DNA from: B8-G4 sp033720735
GTDB taxonomy: Bacteria > Bacteroidota > Bacteroidia > Chitinophagales > Saprospiraceae
Assembly: GCA_033720735.1 (NCBI GenBank)
Contig: JAWWBX010000138.1
Span: 1-10,579 of the forward strand
DNA: 10,579 nucleotides
Direction: 5' to 3'
The notes beneath the pieces are model-generated. The model worked only from the letters and a program-made list of their open reading frames with translations. It made no database searches and was not told where the DNA came from. Each line of letters begins with the position of its first letter. Within the stretch, counting starts at the first letter, position 1. Position numbers and translations under genes: made by a program. Shown in pieces: positions 5,720 through 10,579 of this stretch.

Positions 5720-6175
5720 ATGATCAACAAGGATCTGATGCTGCGTCCGGCAATCCGGACCACGGTATTTGACTGGATGGGCGAAGATTTCGCCCCATAC
5801 CTGGGAAACCAGCATTTCCTGGGACGGAGTCCTTTCGATATCCCCTATCGGCGGTCTGCTGCAGAGCCATCACGCCGGGAGCCCGTGTTCGTACTCAAAG
5901 TACCTGTGCCTCGATTCGCAAAAGAGGAAATCAGCATTACTGTTATGGACGATGTGCTGGTGGTGCGTGGTGTCCGGCAACATCACCGGGAACATGATCA
6001 CCCGTACCTTCTTGAGCAGTGTCACTGCGATTCCTTTGAACGCCGCTTCACACTGAGGAAGGGGGTCGGACATGAGCGCATCCTTGCCAGCTACGCAGAC
6101 GGCATGATCACGATCACGTTTGAGGACGTTGCGCCACATCAGGAGCGCGAGATCCAGGCGGTGCCGATCCGGTAG
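5720..6175 (+). CDS. Small heat-shock protein, Hsp20/alpha-crystallin family
   Basis: The 151-residue product has a variable N-terminal arm (1-50) and an alpha-crystallin domain at about 53-137: EPVFVLKVPVPRFAKEEISI, then DDVLVVRGVRQHH, SFERRFTLRKGV (105-116) and ILASYADGMITITFE, which carries the conserved Gly-x-hydrophobic motif (GMI) of the last strand. The C-terminal VPI (148-150) resembles the I-x-I/V anchor used for oligomer assembly. Such proteins are ATP-independent holdases that bind unfolding proteins in the cytoplasm. The ATG at 5720 is chosen because GGAGAG sits 7-8 nt upstream, one of the few clear SD sequences in the window. The C-terminal half is unusually His-rich (QHHREHDHP, CHC). 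It is the first gene of a four-gene set; the next begins 28 nt after its stop. Confidence 0.9.
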   Translation: MINKDLMLRPAIRTTVFDWMGEDFAPYLGNQHFLGRSPFDIPYRRSAAEPSRREPVFVLKVPVPRFAKEEISITVMDDVLVVRGVRQHHREHDHPYLLEQCHCDSFERRFTLRKGVGHERILASYADGMITITFEDVAPHQEREIQAVPIR

Positions 6176-6203
6176 CCAGCTCGGCTGTCATGAAAGAGTC
6201 ATC

Positions 6204-6725
6204 ATGCTGATACTCATTGCAGGACTGCCTGGAACAGGCAAAACGACCTTGGCGAAAGCACTCAGCCAGCACATTGGAGCGCGGCACCGCAATAGTGACA
6301 TGGTCCGCATCAAGATGGGCTACCGCGGCCGCTACGACCGTGCCTCAAGGCGCACGGTTTATCTGCGCATGCTGGCGGAGGTGGAAGAACTCATTGCCAC
6401 CCGGCAGACGGTTGTTGTCGACGCTACTTTCTATCTCCAACGGCTGCGCAAGCCGTTTGAAGAACTGGCGGCACGGCAGCAGGTGCCAGCAGTCTGGATC
6501 CAGGTCATCGCCGACGACCGGACTGTTGAGCAAAGACTGGCTCTGCCGCGTCCTGACAGTGACGCCACGATCACCGTCTACCGTTTACTGAAGCAACAAT
6601 ATGAGGAGCTTGAGCACGAACACCTGACGTTGCACTCAGACCTGCTGACCCCGTCTGAGATGCTTGATGCCATCCTCGTGTATCTCCCGCAAGCGGACAG
6701 CAGCAACATCACCGCACGCCGATAA
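6204..6725 (+). CDS. P-loop kinase, COG0645 type (zeta-toxin-like AAA fold)
   Basis: The 173-residue product starts MLILIAGLPGTGKTTLAKAL, so the Walker A motif (GLPGTGKT, 7-14) sits at the N-terminus as in small-molecule kinases. NSDMVRIK (30-37) is the usual substrate-side Asp/Arg segment, VVVDATF (70-76) is the Walker B-like strand, and the Arg-rich stretch RLALPRPDSDATITVYRLLK (111-130) is the probable lid. This matches COG0645, predicted kinases often fused to COG2187. The substrate is unknown; sugar, nucleotide-sugar or protein targets are all possible. The ATG at 6204 is chosen because it puts Walker A next to the N-terminus; upstream in-frame sequence is Arg-rich and overlaps hsp20. 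Its TAA shares a base with the next gene's ATG (TAATG), indicating translational coupling. Confidence 0.87.
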   Translation: MLILIAGLPGTGKTTLAKALSQHIGARHRNSDMVRIKMGYRGRYDRASRRTVYLRMLAEVEELIATRQTVVVDATFYLQRLRKPFEELAARQQVPAVWIQVIADDRTVEQRLALPRPDSDATITVYRLLKQQYEELEHEHLTLHSDLLTPSEMLDAILVYLPQADSSNITARR

Positions 6726-7741
6726 TGCTGGGCGCCCAGATCCAACGGTTGATCGAACGCTACCGGGATTGTATTCCCGTCCTGCATGAAACGCACATCT
6801 CGTGGGTCATTTTGCTCGGCGATGATGCCTACAAGATCAAAAAGCCGGTTACATATTCTTTCCTTGATTTCTCGACCATTGAGAAACGACGTCAAGCTTG
6901 TCATCGTGAGGTACTACTCAACCGGCGCCTTGCCCCGTGGATGTATCTGGGTGTAGAGCCGATCTGTCAGGATGGCCAGGAGGTGATCATCGGTAAAGGC
7001 CGGGGTACCATCATTGACCACGCTGTGAAGATGCGCAGATTGGACCCGGCACGTCACATGCCCGTGTTGCTTCGTGAGGGTAACGTGACCAAACGACACA
7101 TGCAACAAATTGCTGAGCAACTCATCATCTTCCACACCTCGACCAATACATCGGAGGCATGTCCGGATGCATCCGCCATGTTATCGGATTTCAGGGACCT
7201 GCTGTCGGTCGAACAGGAGATCCGCGTCTCTATTGGCGACGCTGGTATCACACGCATTCACGAGGCGATCGCCATGGCCGAAACCGTGCTTGCACACCTC
7301 ACCAAACGCATCAGGCAACGCTTTGATGCGGGCTTGGTTGTGGACGGGCATGGGGACTTGCATTCCGGCAACATCTTCCTGTTGGATGAGCCTGTCATTT
7401 TTGACTGTATCGAGTTCAATGACCGGTTTCGCCAGGTTGACATCCTCGACGAATTGGCATTCTTTTGTCTTGACCTGGACCTTCATGGCAGACCGGATCT
7501 GGCAGCTGTCTTTTTGGAATACTACTGCGCCCGCCATCGCTGCATGACAACAGGCTCTGATGCGATCCTTTTCAACTACTATCGGCTGTACCGCGCCAAT
7601 GTCAAGATCAAGGTCCAGGCACTCAAAGGCCGGCAGGCACCAGCCGGCGTTCCAACCCAACAGCGCTATCGGAAGGTGAAGGCCTATTTTGATTTGCTCG
7701 AAAAGTACCTCGATGACGTCCGCTTCCACCGCAGACCCTAA
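6725..7741 (+). CDS. Aminoglycoside-phosphotransferase-like kinase, COG2187 type
   Basis: The 338-residue product has a protein-kinase-like fold. An N-terminal nucleotide-binding part carries DDAYKIKKPVTYSFLDFST (33-51) with the putative ATP-binding Lys and REVLLNRRLAPWMYLGV (61-77), both diagnostic of COG2187. The catalytic loop is VDGHGDLHSGNIFL (206-219: His209, Asp211, Asn216), followed by the metal-binding strand IFDCIEFNDRFRQVD (225-239, Asp227). True aminoglycoside-resistance enzymes lack the KIKKPV...FLDFST signature, so drug resistance is not implied. The substrate is unknown. The start overlaps the upstream kinase stop by one base. In many bacteria this domain is fused to the COG0645 kinase, usually with COG2187 first; here the order is reversed and the genes are separate. 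The stop is 27 nt before the LOG gene. Confidence 0.9.
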   Translation: MLGAQIQRLIERYRDCIPVLHETHISWVILLGDDAYKIKKPVTYSFLDFSTIEKRRQACHREVLLNRRLAPWMYLGVEPICQDGQEVIIGKGRGTIIDHAVKMRRLDPARHMPVLLREGNVTKRHMQQIAEQLIIFHTSTNTSEACPDASAMLSDFRDLLSVEQEIRVSIGDAGITRIHEAIAMAETVLAHLTKRIRQRFDAGLVVDGHGDLHSGNIFLLDEPVIFDCIEFNDRFRQVDILDELAFFCLDLDLHGRPDLAAVFLEYYCARHRCMTTGSDAILFNYYRLYRANVKIKVQALKGRQAPAGVPTQQRYRKVKAYFDLLEKYLDDVRFHRRP

Positions 7742-7768
7742 CTTGGCTGCCGATCAATTGCAACAGCG

Positions 7769-8518
7769 ATGCAACCCAGCACACCTCTCGTCAAGGCATA
7801 TCAGAAAGAATATCTGCGGGGCCCAAAGAGCCGATGGTCAGAACTCGTTTTTGCCCTGCGCGTGTTTTCCCAGTTTATCCGGGGCTTCCGCAAGCTGCAT
7901 TTCGTTGGGCCTTGTGTGACCGTTTTCGGATCAGCGCGCTTTGTGGATGGACACCCGTATTTTGAGAAGGCCAAAGAAATGGGTGCTGCAATCGCCGGCT
8001 TGGGCCTCACCGTTATGACCGGTGGTGGCCCGGGTATCATGGAAGCCGCCAACAAAGGTGCGTTCGAGTCCGGCGGCCGGTCGGTGGGCTGCAATATTGT
8101 GTTGCCCCGTGAGCAGCAGCCCAATCCCTATATGCACACCTGGGTGTTGTTTGAGCATTTCTTCGTCCGCAAGGTGTTGTTGCTCAAGTACTCCTATGCA
8201 TTTGTGGTGATGCCCGGAGGATTTGGCACGATGGACGAGTTATTTGAGACGCTGACCCTGGTACAGACCGGGATCATTCATGACTTTCCGGTAGTGTTGT
8301 TCGGCACAGACTACTATGCCCAGCTGACGGAGTACCTTGAGTTCATGGTAGCGCAGCGCACGATTTCCCGCTCGGATCTCGACCTGCTCCTGCTCACCGA
8401 CAGCGTGTCGGAAGCGACCGATCACATCCAACGATACATTAAGAGTAACTATCGAATACGGAAGACCTGGCGACCACGCTGGTGGTTGTTTGAGCGCCGC
8501 CAGGTGAGCCGGGCATAG
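7769..8518 (+). CDS. LOG-family Rossmann-fold nucleotide phosphoribohydrolase (TIGR00730 family)
   Basis: The 249-residue product has the two LOG signatures: GGGPGIMEAANKGA (85-98) and PGGFGTMDELFE (149-160, the PGGxGTxxE active site), plus VTVFGSAR (50-57) opening the Rossmann fold. Family members hydrolyse the N-glycosidic bond of nucleoside 5'-monophosphates such as cytokinin ribotides or AMP. The roughly 45-residue N-terminal helical extension (KAYQKEYLRGPKSRWSEL) and the basic Trp/Arg-rich tail (RIRKTWRPRWWLFERR) place it in the longer bacterial subgroup rather than the short plant-like LOG. It follows the APH-like gene by 27 nt and is probably the last gene of the hsp20 operon. It could process a nucleotide produced during stress, but this is inference. 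No clear terminator follows before the convergent lipoprotein gene, 32 nt away. Confidence 0.92.
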   Translation: MQPSTPLVKAYQKEYLRGPKSRWSELVFALRVFSQFIRGFRKLHFVGPCVTVFGSARFVDGHPYFEKAKEMGAAIAGLGLTVMTGGGPGIMEAANKGAFESGGRSVGCNIVLPREQQPNPYMHTWVLFEHFFVRKVLLLKYSYAFVVMPGGFGTMDELFETLTLVQTGIIHDFPVVLFGTDYYAQLTEYLEFMVAQRTISRSDLDLLLLTDSVSEATDHIQRYIKSNYRIRKTWRPRWWLFERRQVSRA

Positions 8519-8550
8519 CGCAGATCAAAAGCATGTCGGTTTGCGTTGTC

Positions 8551-8847
8551 CTAGCTACGGCGGCGTTTACGACGTGACTTCAAGATGCCACCACTAAAGC
8601 CACCGATGCCGAGCAGGAAACCAAGGTCGTACAACCACCCGCTGTTGTTGACTGCATACATCGTCACATCATCGAGGAACAAGGACAGGATGAATGTGAC
8701 CGGTGCGATGAACCCATGGAGGAGGCCTGACAAGAATCCGCGGGTCGCCTCAGGATCAACACAGGCCTCAATGGTTTCCGGCGATGCACAGCCTGCGAGC
8801 AGAAGGATGGCCATTGCGGGTATCAGTAATGTCAGTGTGCGTTTCAT
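8551..8847 (-). CDS. Small lipoprotein of a recurrent family of unknown function
   Basis: The 98-residue product begins with a lipoprotein signal MKRTLTLLIPAMAILLLAGC (Cys20 in LLAGC). The mature part follows a pattern I recognise from many bacterial genomes: GFLSGLLHGFIAPVTFILSL (38-57), then DDVTMYAVNNSGWLYDLGFLLG (59-80), then a Gly-rich stretch and a strongly basic end (KSRRKRRRS). The two hydrophobic stretches could lie in or along the membrane. No function is known to me. The ATG at 8847 is preferred over the one 21 nt upstream because it gives a standard signal peptide and AGAGG lies about 10 nt upstream. It is convergent with the LOG gene. Confidence 0.78.
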   Translation of the reverse strand: MKRTLTLLIPAMAILLLAGCASPETIEACVDPEATRGFLSGLLHGFIAPVTFILSLFLDDVTMYAVNNSGWLYDLGFLLGIGGFSGGILKSRRKRRRS

Positions 8848-9262
8848 ACTTTTTACCTCTACCAACAAGTTGCAACGGGCAATTCGATCCTCGGCATGAC
8901 CAACCTTCTATGAATGACCGAAATCGTTAGACCAACGCGATCCGGCAGGGGTCTGAACCTGAAAGGCCCCGGGTCAAAACCCGGGGCCTTTACAGGTCTT
9001 ATTCGTGATGTTCTAGTTCTGATGTAAGGTAATAAATCCTCAGGAGAAAGGCAAGCGCGCAAAGTCTGGGCCACCGCAAAATGTGCCCGCCAGCGATCCA
9101 AATTCACACACTGTGCATGCATACTGATTTACTAATCATATCATTTTCAATAAATAATATATTTAATAATGTTAAATGTCATCGTATATCTACGATATAC
9201 TCTATTGTTGCATCTGTTGGCCCGGGTGGCGATGAAGCCACCGTTGATCCGTAGATTTGGAG
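8848..9262. other. 415-bp non-coding stretch with AT-rich tract
   Basis: I see no credible gene here; an 87-codon reverse frame ending at 8859 spans the GC hairpin and an AT-rich edge and resembles no family. The stretch holds the hairpin at 8957-8997 and a very AT-rich tract at 9121-9180 (9 G/C in 60). It also holds a perfect 6-bp dyad ATCGTA-TATC-TACGAT (9181-9196) and a 6-bp hairpin GGTGGC/GCCACC (9225-9242) just before the next gene. The AT-rich tract and the dyad are plausible promoter/operator material for the gene at 9263, but I found no clean TTTG/TAnnTTTG pair. Confidence 0.5.
8957..8997. terminator. Very stable hairpin, possible bidirectional terminator
   Basis: A 13-bp perfect GC-rich stem (AAAGGCCCCGGGT at 8962-8974 with ACCCGGGGCCTTT at 8979-8991, loop CAAA) is extended by 5 more pairs (ACCTG 8957-8961 with CAGGT 8993-8997) across one bulged A. 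Each strand ends the core stem in CCTTT, a short U-run. It lies 110 nt upstream of the small lipoprotein start on the minus strand, and no recognised gene on either strand runs directly into it. Confidence 0.6.
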
Positions 9263-10060
9263 ATGGCTCAGCTCGGCGCGAAATTGAAATGGATCTTCAT
9301 CGCCACGATTCTGGCTGGGTGCCAGGTCGCGCCAGACCCTGAGACGGACGCACCCTTCAACAATACCCATGACGATGAGGTACGCATCATCCTGCAACGC
9401 GCTATTGCGTCTGCCGGAGGCTGGACGGCCTGGTCAGCGATCGACAGCATTACTTATCGGAAGCGTTCCATACTCTATCTGGCCGACGGCGCCGTCGAGA
9501 GTGATCAGACTCAATATCACCGGTACGACCTGCAACCGTCCCTATCCGGATCTATCACCTGGTCAGATTCCACCGGCGAGGTCACGATCGCCTATCAGGA
9601 CGGAAACGCAACCCGGTCGATCGATGGAGTTGCAGTGACCGGCGGCGAGGAGTCGGCCCGACAAACATTCCTGAGCGCATATTACGTTCTCTTTATTCCT
9701 TTCAAACTCCTGGATCCGGGCACGCTTCTGACGTACACCGGGAAAGACACCCTCGAGTCTGGCGCCATCGCAGATGTGATCAAGGCCGAGTACGACCCGG
9801 GGCAGCATGGTAATCATAGCACCAGCGATGTGTGGTGGTATTATTTTGAAGAAAATACCGGACGCCACCTGGCCAGTCTCGTTTACCATCCACCCACTTA
9901 CGCGCTCATCGAGAACATCAGGACAACGCAAACCACACCCATTCGCTTCAACGCCTATCGCGAAAGCTACCGGTGTGATCGCACGCTCAACAAGCAGTTT
10001 CTCAGGGGTGTGTTTGAATACTCGGACTTCCGTTTGCCGGGCGCATCCGCACCGCAATAA
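9263..10060 (+). CDS. LolA-like/DUF6503-like lipoprotein
   Basis: The 265-residue product has a short lipoprotein signal (KLKWIFIATILAGC, Cys20). The mature part starts with a helix and the phrase ASAGGWTAWSAIDSITYRKR, followed by alternating beta strands (HRYDL, GSITW, EVTIAYQDG), then IPFKLLDPGTLLTYTGKDTL (145-164) and a strand pair DVWWYYFEENTGRHLASLVY (189-208). This layout resembles the Bacteroidota DUF6503/LolA-like outer-membrane-associated proteins; the assignment is from memory of the pattern. Such folds bind lipids or hydrophobic ligands, but no function is established. A TTG two codons upstream (9257) is an alternative start; the ATG at 9263 is preceded immediately by GGAG, too close to act as an SD. 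Its last 59 nt overlap the convergent MFS gene. Confidence 0.75.
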   Translation: MAQLGAKLKWIFIATILAGCQVAPDPETDAPFNNTHDDEVRIILQRAIASAGGWTAWSAIDSITYRKRSILYLADGAVESDQTQYHRYDLQPSLSGSITWSDSTGEVTIAYQDGNATRSIDGVAVTGGEESARQTFLSAYYVLFIPFKLLDPGTLLTYTGKDTLESGAIADVIKAEYDPGQHGNHSTSDVWWYYFEENTGRHLASLVYHPPTYALIENIRTTQTTPIRFNAYRESYRCDRTLNKQFLRGVFEYSDFRLPGASAPQ

Positions 10061-10579
10061 CCCCGGCCGCGAAGACTGTCAGCACCCCGACCGCGAGCAT
10101 GGCCGCCCCGATGCTCCAGAGGTCAGCAATGATCCCGGTAAGCAGCGCTCCCACCGCGTAGCCCAGGTCACGCCACAGACGGAATACCCCGATGCTCTCG
10201 GCACGCTGCCGGGGATGGGTGTTGTCTGCGATGGCAGCGAGAAAAGTGGGGTACACCAGGGCCGTTCCCGCACCCAGCAGGGCTGCCAGCAGGATGAAAA
10301 CAGTCCTGGATCCAGCAACAACAAAGCACATCAGTACCAGGCCCTGCAACAACATGCCGCCAAACAGCAATTGCTTACGTGGCCAGAGATCGGCCAGGCG
10401 TCCGGTGCCGAGCTGCCCGATTCCCCACACCATTGGATATACTGCGGCAATCAACCCGATATCGTCGATGGCAAACGACTGCTGCATCAACAGGAGTGGC
10501 AGCAATCCCCAGACCATACCATCATTGAGGTTATTGACCAGACCCGCAAAGGAAATCGACCCGAGATTCGGGTGCCCCC
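10002..10579 (-). CDS. MFS transporter, C-terminal half, N-terminus cut by window edge
   Basis: The reverse frame is open from the right edge to TGA at 10004-10002, giving 191 residues. It begins GHPNLGSISFAGLVNNLNDG, so an internal Met 20 residues in is not the true start. Six hydrophobic segments are visible, including GLVNNLNDGMVWGLLPLLL, AAVYPMVWGIGQLGTGRLAD and LLGAGTALVYPTFLAAIADN. GRLADLWPRK is the repeat of MFS motif A after the second half's second helix. RLWRDLGYAVGALLTGIIAD follows, the phrase typical of one group of AraJ-like major-facilitator permeases. The part seen corresponds to helices 7-12 of a 12-helix inner-membrane secondary transporter. The substrate cannot be told. The last codons (NGSPSIQTHP, hydrophilic tail) lie in the overlap with the convergent lipoprotein gene. 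Confidence 0.88.
   Translation of the reverse strand, partial: GHPNLGSISFAGLVNNLNDGMVWGLLPLLLMQQSFAIDDIGLIAAVYPMVWGIGQLGTGRLADLWPRKQLLFGGMLLQGLVLMCFVVAGSRTVFILLAALLGAGTALVYPTFLAAIADNTHPRQRAESIGVFRLWRDLGYAVGALLTGIIADLWSIGAAMLAVGVLTVFAAGVIAVRMRPANGSPSIQTHP

Noticed and set aside
6725..7741. Aminoglycoside resistance gene
   Set aside because: It has the APH catalytic loop but also the COG2187 signature and is coupled to a COG0645 kinase in a stress-type operon, which is not the context or signature of resistance enzymes.
8869..8900. tRNA-3'-end-like string (TTCGATC ... GACCA) upstream of the small lipoprotein
   Set aside because: The bases flanking the supposed T-loop are not complementary and no acceptor or anticodon arms can be built; the upstream sequence is the lipoprotein gene.
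8859..9122. 87-codon minus-strand frame across the GC hairpin
   Set aside because: The product is Arg/Pro-rich from reading the hairpin and shows no family features; it overlaps the start of a better-supported lipoprotein gene.

Overview
The window looks like a chromosomal piece of a mid-to-high GC Bacteroidota-type bacterium (Bacteroidota or the neighbouring Rhodothermota/Balneolota). Three things point there. The best promoter matches the Bacteroidota form (TTTG, 19-bp spacer, CATATTTG against TAnnTTTG). Most starts lack a Shine-Dalgarno (SD) sequence. The gene families are common in that group: MORN-variant/YwqK-like secreted protein, M56 peptidase with BlaI repressor, DUF6503-like lipoprotein, and a short bS21. 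No species can be named. I saw no insertion sequence, phage gene, CRISPR array, tRNA or rRNA.

Layout. 1-1096 (-): a lipoprotein of the endonuclease/exonuclease/phosphatase (EEP) superfamily, running off the left edge. 1097-1380: a divergent intergenic region whose right part holds overlapping inverted repeats ahead of rpsU. 1381-2273 (+): rpsU, an 81-residue conserved-looking unknown protein, then a small exported unknown protein whose start codon lies inside a 14/15-bp inverted repeat. 2270-2926 (-): a secreted MORN-variant protein meeting the previous gene tail to tail. 3000-5539 (-): a BlaI-type repressor and an M56 membrane metallopeptidase overlapping by 8 nt and followed by a good intrinsic terminator. 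The M56 protein has a long acidic and coiled-coil C-terminus where BlaR1 has its beta-lactam sensor.

5540-5719 is a compact divergent control region: a 20-bp near-palindromic operator at the blaI transcription start and two overlapping candidate promoters pointing in opposite directions. 5720-8518 (+) is a tight four-gene set: small heat-shock protein, P-loop kinase (COG0645), aminoglycoside-phosphotransferase-like kinase (COG2187) and LOG-family nucleotide hydrolase. It looks like a stress-response operon. The two kinase families occur fused in other bacteria, including the hypoxia-induced Rv2004c of Mycobacterium tuberculosis, but here they are separate and in the opposite order.

8519-10579: a small lipoprotein of a recurrent unknown family (-), a non-coding stretch with an 18-bp-stem hairpin and a very AT-rich tract, a LolA-like/DUF6503-like lipoprotein (+), and the C-terminal half of an MFS transporter (-) that overlaps it tail to tail by 59 nt and runs off the right edge.

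The most system-like part is 3058-8518: a membrane-protease/repressor signalling pair back to back with a stress operon. The protease has a non-canonical periplasmic domain, and the two units share a control region.
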